From Pelagibacteraceae bacterium AG-430-E20 (GTDB lineage: Bacteria; Pseudomonadota; Alphaproteobacteria; Pelagibacterales; Pelagibacteraceae): a stretch of DNA of 64,000 bases. The stretch covers positions 5,001 to 69,000 of the forward strand of contig QCOF01000003.1 of NCBI GenBank assembly GCA_003209915.1, in the 5' to 3' direction. The notes under the pieces were generated by a model. The model searched no databases, had not been told where the DNA came from, and worked only from the letters and a program-made list of their open reading frames with translations. How positions within the stretch are numbered: position 1 is the stretch's first letter; every line of letters starts with the position of its first letter. The position numbers and the translations under genes were made by a program. This document shows positions 35,629-44,602 of this stretch, piece by piece.

Positions 35629-36850
35629 AGAGATAGACCTAAGTTTAAATAGAATAAAAAAACTCTGTAAAACCCTTGGAAATCCACAAGACAAATTAAA
35701 AGCTATTTCGGTAGTTGGAACTAATGGCAAATATTCAACGATACAGGCTTTATTTGCAATCTTAAGAGAGGCAAATATTAAGTGTAATATTTTTACCAGT
35801 CCCCATATCAAAAGAATAAATGAAAGATTTGTATTTAATAATGAAGAATTAAATGATGATGATCTTGGAATTCTTTTTGAGGAAGTTGAAGAAGCAAATA
35901 ACAATGAGCCAATAACTTTTTTTGAAATACTAACTGCAGCATATTTTTATAAAGCCTCAAAATACCCTGAAAATATTAACCTAATTGAAACAGGGCTATT
36001 TCACCGCTTTGATGCAACAAATATACTAAAAGATAATTTAGCAAGCATTGTAACTTCTATTGGTTTGGATCATTTAGATTGGTTACCTGAAAATGAACAA
36101 ACAACTAAAAAAATAATATTTGAAAAAACCTCAACTTTAGTAAATTCTAATATTATTATTGCAAAGCAAAGTTCATCTGAAATTGTTAATGATATAAAAA
36201 GTTCAATTTTAAAAAATTCCTCAAAAAAATATTTTTTTAATGAAGACTATAATTATTCATCGAATGAAAATGGCTTTATTTTTTATGAAGATAAAAATGG
36301 TGGTATTAAGCTTCCAACCCCAAACGTAAAAGGTCAATTTCAGCTTGAAAATATTTCAACAGCAATAGCAACCTTAAGATCAATCAACCATTTAAAAGTT
36401 AGTGAAAAACATATTAAAGATGGAATTACTAAAATTAAAAGTATTGCACGACTTCAAGAAATAGATTCTGGTAATCTTAAAGAATTGGTAAAAAATAATA
36501 AATTACTTGTTGATGGATCTCATAACCCTTTAGGAGCAAAAGTTTTGAATGAATATTTGGAAAGTTTAAATTGCAATAAACATATTATTCTAGGTATGAT
36601 GAGTAACAAAGATCATAACGATTATATGAGTTACTTTAAAAATATTTCTTCCTTGACCACTATAGATATCCCCAATCAGCCAAACTCAATCAAAGGAAAA
36701 GTGTTAAAAAGTAAGCTTAATAGCTTCGAAAACGTTCAATATAAAGAGAGTATTATAGATGCTATCAAGTCAATTCCGATCAAGGAAAACGATATAATAT
36801 TAATTACAGGATCTTTGTATCTTGCTGGTGAGGTGTTAAATTTAAATTAA
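35582..36850 (+). CDS. folC: Bifunctional dihydrofolate / folylpolyglutamate synthase
   Basis: FolC adds glutamate to dihydropteroate and folates. The start at 35582 is supported by L-H-P-K-E-I-D-L-S-L-N-R-I (from residue 13), the family's usual N terminus, so the 47-base overlap with accD is real. The P-loop V-G-T-N-G-K-Y-S-T has Tyr where Gly is usual. S-I-G-L-D-H-L-D-W-L and V-D-G-S-H-N-P follow. It is 422 residues and ends the plus-strand run, overlapping the stop of convergent trxA by four bases. Confidence 0.95.
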   Translation: MKLQKIVNRLQKLHPKEIDLSLNRIKKLCKTLGNPQDKLKAISVVGTNGKYSTIQALFAILREANIKCNIFTSPHIKRINERFVFNNEELNDDDLGILFEEVEEANNNEPITFFEILTAAYFYKASKYPENINLIETGLFHRFDATNILKDNLASIVTSIGLDHLDWLPENEQTTKKIIFEKTSTLVNSNIIIAKQSSSEIVNDIKSSILKNSSKKYFFNEDYNYSSNENGFIFYEDKNGGIKLPTPNVKGQFQLENISTAIATLRSINHLKVSEKHIKDGITKIKSIARLQEIDSGNLKELVKNNKLLVDGSHNPLGAKVLNEYLESLNCNKHIILGMMSNKDHNDYMSYFKNISSLTTIDIPNQPNSIKGKVLKSKLNSFENVQYKESIIDAIKSIPIKENDIILITGSLYLAGEVLNLN

Positions 36851-37164
36851 ATATTTTCGTCTAGGAATTCTTTCATATGACTTTCTGGAACTCCTCCAAC
36901 TTTACGGCTAACTTCTTGTCCTTTTTTATATATGATTACTGTTGGCACTCCACGTATCCCAGCTGCAGAACCTGTATTAATTCCGGCATCTTCAATATCG
37001 GTTATATAAAAGTTTGCTTTGTCTTTGTACTCATCTGATAATTTATCCATCACTGGCTTGAGAGCTTTACATGGACCACACCAGGATGCTGAGAATTGAA
37101 TTACTGATACGTCTTCATTTTTGATTTTATTATCAAAATCTTCATCTTTAAAATCTATAAGCAT
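36847..37164 (-). CDS. trxA: Thioredoxin
   Basis: A single thioredoxin fold of 105 residues with the active site W-C-G-P-C-K near residue 29 and the cis-proline region G-V-P-T-V-I near 72. It has no signal peptide, so it is cytoplasmic. It commonly follows folC or addA in Alphaproteobacteria; here it converges on folC with a four-base overlap and follows the exonuclease I gene by 34 bases. Confidence 0.96.
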   Translation of the reverse strand: MLIDFKDEDFDNKIKNEDVSVIQFSASWCGPCKALKPVMDKLSDEYKDKANFYITDIEDAGINTGSAAGIRGVPTVIIYKKGQEVSRKVGGVPESHMKEFLDENI

Positions 37165-37198
37165 AAATCCTTTCTATAAATTGGGGCCTTAAAGTCAA

Positions 37199-38635
37199 CT
37201 AGGCAATTTCATATTTTTTTTCAATAGACATTATAAATTCATTAATTTTGTCTAATTTTTTCAACTCTTCCTGATCATCTCGGTTAGATGCTTGATCTCT
37301 CAATGTATCAATCTCCGTGTAAGCCATACCGATGGTTTGCCACTTTTCCTTGTTTTTACTCAATATCCTCCGAGCTATTTCGCTTTTAATATTTTTGTAT
37401 AAATCGGGGGGTAAAATATGAGGTGCTTCTTGATAAATAATTTTTTGACCAAACCAGCTACAGCGTTTGTCTTGAAACTTATCTAATAATCTTAATTTAT
37501 CTTCCCACGATGAACTATGCCATGTTTTAAATAATGCAGTATCTTTATTAGGAATAAATTTTTCATACAAAGTTTCTTCTGGAAGCAAATCTTCTTGAGT
37601 TTGAGTTTGAGCTTTCTCTTCAGCAGCTTCCCTATTAATAATTTGTATATTTTTACAAAAATTTTCACTATTTCTTACTAGCTTTGCTCTTTTCAGAATA
37701 GTTTCTAAATCTAATTCTGAATATGCTTTTTCTTTTAATGCAAATTTTTTATCTAAAACTACTGGAGCCTTATTAGTTTTTAATACTCTTAAAGCTTTTG
37801 GGCTTATTTTTTTCAAATTTACTTTAAGCTCATTAACTGACAAATTTAAAAAAGGTTCTGGATCTCTTCGTAAATCCCAAACATATCCCCAAGACGCATA
37901 GGTAGGATGAAAACAATGTTCTGGATGAAGTGTACAAACAAGATACATCATATTTCTTCCTTTTACGTTCTCAAAAATAGAATAAATTCCCTCTGTTTTT
38001 AAAATTGATTCAACACTGTTCTTTGTTGAGGTACTTAAAAATTTTTCCCAATTATCTTTATGTTTTTCTTTTATTATTCTAAGTATCTTTAAACTTGTAA
38101 AAGCATCGTGATAAGCAGTGTGTTGTTGTGTGGTATCAAATCCTTGTTGTCTTGCTAATGCTTCTAAAGCCAAACTTTCATTTCCTGCAGGAGTGAGTTC
38201 GGTTTTTAAAGTTTCAGAGTTTATAGTTTGAGCAGCTCTTGCAACATGTAAACCATCAGACTCTTGATTAGGTGAAGAGTGGGTTAAATAAGGATATCTG
38301 TTTCCTTTAAAAAAATTAAAGTGAAACATTCGACGATCAAAATTAAGATTGCTCCAACCTATGAACAAAGATGGAGCTGCTTTTGAAAAGAAATTTTCGA
38401 CAGCTCCTAGAAAATCATAATGTGAATAGTTGCCTTTGGTAAGTAAATCAATACTTGTAGAGTTTACTAGAAGTGCTTTGGCGCTTGGCACTTCCCCTTC
38501 CGGCATTCGCCCACGAATATTTAACTTTCCAATTTCTTTAAGGTTTTTATCTACAACCACCGCACCAACCTCGATAATGCTTCCCCAAATAGTACTATTG
38601 GTTGTTTCAGTGTCGTAGATTACTATTTTATCCAT
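37199..38635 (-). CDS. sbcB: Exodeoxyribonuclease I-like exonuclease
   Basis: A 478-residue protein with a DnaQ-type exonuclease domain at the N terminus: Y-D-T-E-T-T (Exo I acids, residues 7-12), N-F-D-R-R-M-F-H-F-N near 98, and H-T-A-Y-H-D-A near 172. The C-terminal two thirds match the SH3-like and helical regions of E. coli ExoI (SbcB), which degrades single-stranded DNA 3' to 5'. The first gene downstream of rmuC and a PD-(D/E)XK nuclease on the same strand, it appears to belong to a DNA-processing group. Confidence 0.88.
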   Translation of the reverse strand: MDKIVIYDTETTNSTIWGSIIEVGAVVVDKNLKEIGKLNIRGRMPEGEVPSAKALLVNSTSIDLLTKGNYSHYDFLGAVENFFSKAAPSLFIGWSNLNFDRRMFHFNFFKGNRYPYLTHSSPNQESDGLHVARAAQTINSETLKTELTPAGNESLALEALARQQGFDTTQQHTAYHDAFTSLKILRIIKEKHKDNWEKFLSTSTKNSVESILKTEGIYSIFENVKGRNMMYLVCTLHPEHCFHPTYASWGYVWDLRRDPEPFLNLSVNELKVNLKKISPKALRVLKTNKAPVVLDKKFALKEKAYSELDLETILKRAKLVRNSENFCKNIQIINREAAEEKAQTQTQEDLLPEETLYEKFIPNKDTALFKTWHSSSWEDKLRLLDKFQDKRCSWFGQKIIYQEAPHILPPDLYKNIKSEIARRILSKNKEKWQTIGMAYTEIDTLRDQASNRDDQEELKKLDKINEFIMSIEKKYEIA

Positions 38636-38643
38636 ATTATTTT

Positions 38644-39330
38644 TTAAGCTAAATTTGAAAGCTCATTAAATTTTTTTAATCTTCCCAAAAACAAGTTCTG
38701 ATAAACAACCAAATCATGACTTTGAATTTTAAATTCTTGGAACAATTTATCTACTGTGCAAACTAGAATTACACAAGAAGTGATATTAGAGTTATACACA
38801 ATGTTATGAGCTAAGGAATATGCGCTCGTTTGTAAAAGCCATGAGTCAATATATTCTGATTTTTTTGGCTTATTACTTTGTTTAAAATCTATTATCGTCT
38901 CTCGTCCCTCATAAACTCCAACACAATCTGCTGTACCAGCATATTTGTCTGGATAGTAAAGTGTGCATTCAACTCCCCAAATTTCTTCCAATCTATTTTT
39001 TAAACCTTTTTCAATAATTTCTTTTGCCATTAATTTATATTGTTCATTGTCATCAAAAAAACTGAGGTTTTCTCTTCCAAGAAGATAGGACTCTAAGTAA
39101 TTATGCATCTGTGAACCCCTGCTACTTGCCGCTTTTGTAATTGCTTCAGCCTCTTTATAACCTGTTCTCTCTCGCCAATTGGCTAATGCCGCCTTGTCCT
39201 CCTCTGATCTTGTTGCATCTAAAATAGATGTAACACTTGGTAATTTCGCTTCACCTAATAAATATCTTCTTATACCATCTACTGTAGCTCTTGATGATTT
39301 TGGGTAATCATATTTCTTATTCCACTGCAT
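38644..39330 (-). CDS. PD-(D/E)XK nuclease, MGME1-like
   Basis: The protein (about 228 residues) shows a RecB/MGME1-type nuclease core: S-S-R-G-S-Q-M-H-N-Y-L-E helix, G-T-A-D-C-V-G-V with the first acid, then I-I-D-F-K-Q-S (D-x-K). L-P-S-V-T-S-I-L near the start is typical of this group, which includes mitochondrial MGME1 and phage exonucleases. I prefer the ATG at 39330 (M-Q-W-N-K-K-Y). An upstream ATG at 39399 would add 23 residues and overlap rmuC by 32 bases. It sits nine bases before the sbcB-like gene. Its substrate is unknown, probably single-stranded or flapped DNA. Confidence 0.8.
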   Translation of the reverse strand: MQWNKKYDYPKSSRATVDGIRRYLLGEAKLPSVTSILDATRSEEDKAALANWRERTGYKEAEAITKAASSRGSQMHNYLESYLLGRENLSFFDDNEQYKLMAKEIIEKGLKNRLEEIWGVECTLYYPDKYAGTADCVGVYEGRETIIDFKQSNKPKKSEYIDSWLLQTSAYSLAHNIVYNSNITSCVILVCTVDKLFQEFKIQSHDLVVYQNLFLGRLKKFNELSNLA

Positions 39331-39367
39331 GTGATTTCTTATATTCTTTATTGGAGAAAAATAGAAA

Positions 39368-40465
39368 TTAATTTTTGGCCTGTTTTGAGTGATCAACAAA
39401 TTTTTCTACATTTTCATTTTGAACAGCTTTTTCAAGTTGTTCAGGGTCTTTAATACTTTCAAGAGTTCTTGTTATTGATCTTGCATCTGTACCGAACTTA
39501 TCAACAACAGACATAGCCTCTTCTAATTTTTTTCTTAGTGAAATTATATTATCAAAGTGTTTTCCAAATCTTGAACTGATTGTTTTTAAATGGTTATAGA
39601 TTTCTGTTGCACCTTTTTGAACTTTCAATGATTGAAAACCCATATGAAGAGATTGTAAATAAGCAGATAAAGTATTAGGTCCACAGATTACAACTTTATA
39701 TTTTTTCATTAATTCTTGAGTTAATAACTCTTTAGTGCTTGGATCTTGGAATTCAGTTAATTCTTTATATAGACTTTCAGTTGGTACATATACGATTGCA
39801 AAATCGGTAGTTTTTGGAGGAACAATATATTTTTCATTAACACTTTTAGCTTTAGCTTTAAAAGCAGTTGCTAATTTAGCTCTTGCCTCAGCAACAGTCC
39901 TTTTGTCGTCCGCATCATGACCATCCGTAATTGCTTTAAATTTTTCTACTGGAAAATGACTATCAACTGGAACTAAAACATCTCCTTGAAGTTTAATTGC
40001 AAATTCAACATTTTCACTTGTATCCTCTTTCATTTTTACATTCGTCATGAATTGAGAGGCTGGCAACAAATCTTTGATTAGTGCATCTAAGCTAAATTCA
40101 GCAAGCGTTCCATATTTTTTAACTCCAGCTAAAATTTTAGTAATACTCTCCTGGCTTTGATTAAGTAATTGTACCTGCTGGTTAAAGTTTCCAACCTTTT
40201 CATCAACTTTAGTTAAAGCTTCGGTCATATCTTTTGTTACACCAGTTGAGAGATTATTAAACGACGTCGACATTGTACCAAGAGAGGTATTAATAGTATT
40301 ATTTAAGGTATCTTTAAGCGTAACTATTTCTGTTTTTAAATTAGCTATTTCATCTGCTTCTTTATTGTCATTCTCGTCTTTGAGTTTTGGTCTTAAAATT
40401 AGGTAAAGAATTGCCAAAACTCCCCCAAGCAATAAAACAAGTAATACTATTAAAATAAGATCCAT
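39368..40465 (-). CDS. rmuC: DNA recombination protein RmuC homologue
   Basis: An N-terminal membrane helix (residues about 3-25) and a long coiled coil (about 35-110) precede the RmuC nuclease-like domain. L-P-V-D-S-H-F-P-V-E-K-F (here V-P-V-D-S-H-F-P-V-E-K) near 160 and Y-V-P-T-E-S-L-Y near 225 are the family marks. RmuC limits inversion at short repeats in E. coli. It heads a three-gene minus-strand group with two other nucleases. It is 365 residues. Confidence 0.93.
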   Translation of the reverse strand: MDLILIVLLVLLLGGVLAILYLILRPKLKDENDNKEADEIANLKTEIVTLKDTLNNTINTSLGTMSTSFNNLSTGVTKDMTEALTKVDEKVGNFNQQVQLLNQSQESITKILAGVKKYGTLAEFSLDALIKDLLPASQFMTNVKMKEDTSENVEFAIKLQGDVLVPVDSHFPVEKFKAITDGHDADDKRTVAEARAKLATAFKAKAKSVNEKYIVPPKTTDFAIVYVPTESLYKELTEFQDPSTKELLTQELMKKYKVVICGPNTLSAYLQSLHMGFQSLKVQKGATEIYNHLKTISSRFGKHFDNIISLRKKLEEAMSVVDKFGTDARSITRTLESIKDPEQLEKAVQNENVEKFVDHSKQAKN

Positions 40466-40529
40466 GATTCTTAACTCTTATTTTATAGTAAAAAATTGAT
40501 TAATATATTTAAATATTTAAAGTTACTTA

Positions 40530-40664
40530 ATGGAATTATCACTTTTATTAAAAATATTATTTGCTCTTATTATTGTGATTACAGGATATGCGATCGCTAG
40601 AAATCTAGATATTATTAAGATTATTTTAATGTATTGGAAAGACTTAATACTTCGTAGAAAGTAA
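40530..40664 (+). CDS. Possible 44-residue membrane protein
   Basis: An ATG at 40530 opens a 44-codon frame with one strongly hydrophobic segment (residues about 5-23, L-L-K-I-L-F-A-L-I-I-V-I-T-G) and a basic end (L-R-R-K). It lies in the gap between rmuC and hisG and overlaps the tail of hisG on the other strand by 21 bases. No good ribosome-binding site precedes it. Frame and composition look like a small membrane protein, but in DNA this AT-rich a chance frame is possible. Confidence 0.4.
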   Translation: MELSLLLKILFALIIVITGYAIARNLDIIKIILMYWKDLILRRK

Positions 40665-41336
40665 CTTTGCTAATTTTTTTACTCCTTGATTTTTAAAAGA
40701 AGATTTACCAATGAACATACAAAGCTCAGATTTTAAAATATAACCATCATTTATGATACGTAAATTGTTTGCTGCAAGAGTTGACCCAGTACTAGTAATA
40801 TCGGTTATTAGCTCACAACCTCCAGTAAAAGGCTCTATTTCGGTTGATCCAATTGATTTTACAATTGAAAATTGAGTAACACCCTTATTATAAAAAAATT
40901 CACGTGTAAGATTTGGATATTTAGTAGAAACTCTTATTCTTCTATTTTTCTTTTCCTTAAATTCAAATGCTACTTCCTCTAAATCAGACATTGAATAAAT
41001 ATCAATAAAATCATCAGGAATAGCTACAACTAAAGAGGCACGACCATATGGATATTTTTTATATATTTTAATATTTTTTTGAATATTAATTTCACTTTCT
41101 TTCAATAAATCTAAGCCTGAAAAACCAATATCTAGTGATTTATCAGATAGTCTCTCAATTATTTGACGAGCATGTAAATAAATTAATTGAATATTTGGTC
41201 TTCCTTTTATTGAGCCAAACAAATCTCTATCTCCTCTCTCTGAGATAAGTTTTAATTTATTTTTTTTAAAAATATTTAAAACATCTTTCCTAAGCCTTCC
41301 CTTGCTAGGAATTCCGATATTGATATTATAATTCAT
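40644..41336 (-). CDS. hisG: ATP phosphoribosyltransferase, short form
   Basis: HisG starts histidine synthesis. The 230-residue short form lacks the regulatory C-terminal domain and needs HisZ, which is encoded nearby (42171-43226). G-I-P-S-K-G-R-L near residue 7 and the PRPP loop region D-I-T-S-T-G-S-T-L near 178 are visible. It overlaps the sulfotransferase gene by 11 bases. Confidence 0.95.
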   Translation of the reverse strand: MNYNINIGIPSKGRLRKDVLNIFKKNKLKLISERGDRDLFGSIKGRPNIQLIYLHARQIIERLSDKSLDIGFSGLDLLKESEINIQKNIKIYKKYPYGRASLVVAIPDDFIDIYSMSDLEEVAFEFKEKKNRRIRVSTKYPNLTREFFYNKGVTQFSIVKSIGSTEIEPFTGGCELITDITSTGSTLAANNLRIINDGYILKSELCMFIGKSSFKNQGVKKLAKLLSTKY

Positions 41337-42174
41337 AATTAAATTTCAATAATTTGTTTTTATAAAGTTCGTTCATTTGCATTATTAAATTTGTATTCAG
41401 TAAATTTTTATAATTATTTTCTTTACCTAAATTAAAAAACTTAATTCTTTCTAATTTATCTTTTTTAAATACTGCTTCCTGAAACCCTTTTTTTTCTTCC
41501 ATTTTTTTTAATTTTTCAAATTCACAAGATTTGATAGCTTCTTTTGCTTTAGATCGATTAAAATTTTCATTACTTTTTGATATATCTTTAATAAAACTAA
41601 CTACTTTTTTTAAAGTTTGAAAAGTTTCAGATTGTAAATCTTCATATCGGATAACTAAAATTGGAAAATTTTTATAACTTAGCCAGCTATCGATATGGAT
41701 ATCCCATGAAAATAAAGCCGTAAAACCTAAATATCTATTACCTTTTTTTTCAATAATTGCCCTTTTACTATCTTTCATAAACTCATAAGCCTCATCAATT
41801 GTTATCTGATAGTGATTTGCCAGTGAAGTAACAACATTTCTGGGGTCTCTAACTATATAAATTCCACCTAAAGTATTTTTTGGATCTGTGAATCTGTTGC
41901 CGTTTATTTTGCAGATTGCATTATGAGTTTTGAATAATTGTAATTTTTTTTCTCTATTTATTTCGGCTTGCTTATCTAGCCATTTTTCTGCAGTGTCTTC
42001 GGGTTTTAAATATAAATCTTTGTCATCCTTAAAATAATTCACACTTGGAAACTGATCAATTTTTTTAAGTAATTCAAAATTAAATTCGCCATTTCTAGAA
42101 AAATAATAGCTAGACAATAACGATCTTAACCAAGTATTTCCACTTTTTGGATATGAAGCTAGCCAGATTATCAT
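41326..42174 (-). CDS. Sulfotransferase family protein
   Basis: The PAPS 5'-phosphosulfate loop is clear at the N terminus: A-S-Y-P-K-S-G-N-T-W-L-R (residues 6-17). The 3'-phosphate site is I-V-R-D-P-R-N-V-V-T-S near residue 107. It is 282 residues and of the sulfotransferase_1 type that sulfates small molecules or sugars. It lies between hisZ and hisG with 4- and 11-base overlaps, so it is translated with the histidine genes. The substrate cannot be told. Base composition is like its neighbours. Confidence 0.88.
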   Translation of the reverse strand: MIIWLASYPKSGNTWLRSLLSSYYFSRNGEFNFELLKKIDQFPSVNYFKDDKDLYLKPEDTAEKWLDKQAEINREKKLQLFKTHNAICKINGNRFTDPKNTLGGIYIVRDPRNVVTSLANHYQITIDEAYEFMKDSKRAIIEKKGNRYLGFTALFSWDIHIDSWLSYKNFPILVIRYEDLQSETFQTLKKVVSFIKDISKSNENFNRSKAKEAIKSCEFEKLKKMEEKKGFQEAVFKKDKLERIKFFNLGKENNYKNLLNTNLIMQMNELYKNKLLKFNYEL

Positions 42175-43226
42175 TGGAAATTTAGGTTAAGCGCTGCGCC
42201 CACAGCTGCAACTTGGTTTTTTGATCCTAAGTCAGATATGAGCTTATCATAACGCCCACCACTGATAATACTAATATTCTTTGATTTAGATTTAATATCA
42301 ATCTTGAAAACCAATCCTGTATAATATTCTTGTTGCCTTCCAAAAGATGAATCAAAAACTACATTAAGTTTAGAAATTTTATTATGTGAGATTGGAAAAT
42401 ATTTTTGATCCACAGCTAAATTAATTCTATTAGTTTTAAAAAAATTATTTAATACCTCTGCAGCTTTATTGATGGGGCACTTAATCTTTAAAAAAGAATT
42501 AATTATTTTAGATACTTTTTTGCCTCTATTTGCTTGTCGTGGATCTTTAATCTTTGCATCAAATCTTTTTAAGATTTCACCAACAGATCTTCCAGCAATC
42601 ATAGTTTCTGGATTTTCTTTGAGTAAATTCAGATATCGTTTTTTGTCAACTTCCACTATTGTTGGGTCAATATCTGCGTTTGTTTCTAACCTTTTTAGCA
42701 AGTCTTTAAAGTACTCTTTTCTCCAAAAATGTCTTGATAAACGTAACTTCCATCTTTTGGGGACATCTAATTTTGATATGAGTAAATTAAATATCTCGAT
42801 GTTTCCAATGGTTAACGTGCCTGATGAAAATTTAAAATCTTGAAGTATTTTTAATGACGCGGTTATGATTTCGTTATCATCTTTTTTTTCATTTTTAGAC
42901 CCTAAAATTTCAAATCCAATTTGATTTCTAATAATTTTATCTTTTTTGCTTTCAACCTTTCGATAAGCCTGGCCACTATAAAAAATTTTCTCTTTACCTT
43001 TAAAATTTCCCTCTAAGTATCTTAGACAAGAAGCAATGGTTAAGTCAGGTCTTAAGCATAATTCCTTTCCATTGATATCTGTGAAAGAAAACATGAATTT
43101 CCTAAAGTTCTCTCCTGATCTTTGAACGATATGATTTGCCTCTATTACAGATGGTAGCTCAATATATTTAAAACCCCTAGATTTTACCGATCTAAGGATT
43201 TTTTCAGATAAGTTTTTTGACTTCAT
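42171..43226 (-). CDS. hisZ: ATP phosphoribosyltransferase regulatory subunit
   Basis: HisZ is a catalytically dead relative of class II histidyl-tRNA synthetase that assembles with short HisG and mediates histidine feedback. It has the class II fold with E-L-P-S-V-I-E-A near 22, L-R-P-D-L-T near 57 and G-G-R-Y-D-K-L near 326, but not the full synthetase length (351 residues). It overlaps hisS by 23 bases. Order hisS-hisZ-hisG is frequent in Alphaproteobacteria. Confidence 0.93.
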   Translation of the reverse strand: MKSKNLSEKILRSVKSRGFKYIELPSVIEANHIVQRSGENFRKFMFSFTDINGKELCLRPDLTIASCLRYLEGNFKGKEKIFYSGQAYRKVESKKDKIIRNQIGFEILGSKNEKKDDNEIITASLKILQDFKFSSGTLTIGNIEIFNLLISKLDVPKRWKLRLSRHFWRKEYFKDLLKRLETNADIDPTIVEVDKKRYLNLLKENPETMIAGRSVGEILKRFDAKIKDPRQANRGKKVSKIINSFLKIKCPINKAAEVLNNFFKTNRINLAVDQKYFPISHNKISKLNVVFDSSFGRQQEYYTGLVFKIDIKSKSKNISIISGGRYDKLISDLGSKNQVAAVGAALNLNFQ

Positions 43227-44598
43227 TGATTAAATCTTCTTTAGGAATTGTTTGATTATTTTCGCCCTTGATACCTTTTAGATTTTTTATGGTGACAGTG
43301 TTTTCTTTGAATTCATTTTCACCACAAATAATTGCAACTGATAAATCTCTTTTATTTGCAAAAGTTAGTTGTTTACCTAGGTTTTTTTTACTATCTAAAA
43401 AAATTTCAGCATTAATTTTGTTATCTCTTAGTTGATCAACTAATTCATAATAATTTTTTAAATATTTTTTATCCATTACACATACTAATACCGGTTTTTG
43501 GTCCTCTACCTTAATTTGATCTAATTGCATTAGAGCAAATAACAGCCTATCAACTCCAAAACTTATTCCAGTACCTGGAATATCAACCCCTCTAAATCTC
43601 GATATAAGTTTTGCATAGGATCCTCCCGAACAAATACTCCCGATTTCTACTTTCTTACCTTTGTTATTTGTGACTATGAAATTTAGATTTGTTTCAACAA
43701 TAAAATCTGAATAATAAGCTAATCCTCTCACAATCGTAAAGTTTGTTTTAACTTGATTTAAATTTGATCCATATCCAAGTATTTCAAATACATTTTCTAA
43801 TTCACTTATACCTTCTTGAGATAATTGATTATTTAAGGTTTGTTTTAATTCTTTTAAATCTTTTATTTTTAAAAAATTTAATATTTGTGCTGCTTGTTCG
43901 TCAGCTAAATCAGCCCCTTTAGTAATTGCTCCACTTTGATCTTTTCTCTCTTTCTTTAATAAGTCTTCAACTCCCTTTAGACCAAATCCTGGCTTATCCA
44001 ATTTATCTATAGCTCTAATAACTTTGACTTGTTTTTCTTCAGATATTTTTAATTCATTAATTAAACCTTGCACAATTTTTCTATTGCTTACATTGATTGT
44101 AAATTGATCTTTGTTTAAACCACAGTCGGATAATGTGTTTGATATTAGATTACAAAGTTCTGCATTTGCCTGAGCTGGATCAACATTCCCAATAATATCA
44201 AAGTCTGCTTGCATAAATTCTCTATATCTTCCATTACCAGCTTTTTCGTTACGAAAAACATTTTGAATTTGATATCGTTTGAAAATTGGTGGAAGTTCTT
44301 GGTTGTTTAGAGCCACAAATCTTGCAAGTGGACTAGACAGATCATATCTAAGAGTGATATTTTTCTCTCCATCTTCGAATGAGAATACATCAGACATAGG
44401 ATTGGTGTCATCTTCTGCCAAAAAAGATCCTATATTTTCACTAATTTCGAACGAAGGTGTTTCCAGAGGCTCAGCTCCAAACTTGATAAAATTTTTCTCA
44501 ATAGCTTTTACTAGCTTCTTTTTAAGAAGAAGTTTATTACTCCAACGATCTTCAAAACCTGAAGGTAATCCAGGTACTAATTTATTTTCTTTATCCAT
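43204..44598 (-). CDS. hisS: Histidyl-tRNA synthetase
   Basis: Class II synthetase: motif 1 region near residue 40, motif 2 with F-R-N-E-K-A-G-N-G-R-Y-R-E-F near 125, and motif 3 in G-I-S-F-G-V-D-R-L near 376. The anticodon domain follows. The start is taken as the ATG at 44598 (M-D-K-E-N-K-L-V-P). An open frame reaches 44646, but that lies inside tRNA-His. With 44598, only four bases separate the ATG from the tRNA CCA end, leaving no room for a ribosome-binding site outside the tRNA. It is about 464 residues. Confidence 0.95.
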   Translation of the reverse strand: MDKENKLVPGLPSGFEDRWSNKLLLKKKLVKAIEKNFIKFGAEPLETPSFEISENIGSFLAEDDTNPMSDVFSFEDGEKNITLRYDLSSPLARFVALNNQELPPIFKRYQIQNVFRNEKAGNGRYREFMQADFDIIGNVDPAQANAELCNLISNTLSDCGLNKDQFTINVSNRKIVQGLINELKISEEKQVKVIRAIDKLDKPGFGLKGVEDLLKKERKDQSGAITKGADLADEQAAQILNFLKIKDLKELKQTLNNQLSQEGISELENVFEILGYGSNLNQVKTNFTIVRGLAYYSDFIVETNLNFIVTNNKGKKVEIGSICSGGSYAKLISRFRGVDIPGTGISFGVDRLLFALMQLDQIKVEDQKPVLVCVMDKKYLKNYYELVDQLRDNKINAEIFLDSKKNLGKQLTFANKRDLSVAIICGENEFKENTVTIKNLKGIKGENNQTIPKEDLINEVKKLI

Positions 44599-44602
44599 TT
44601 TT

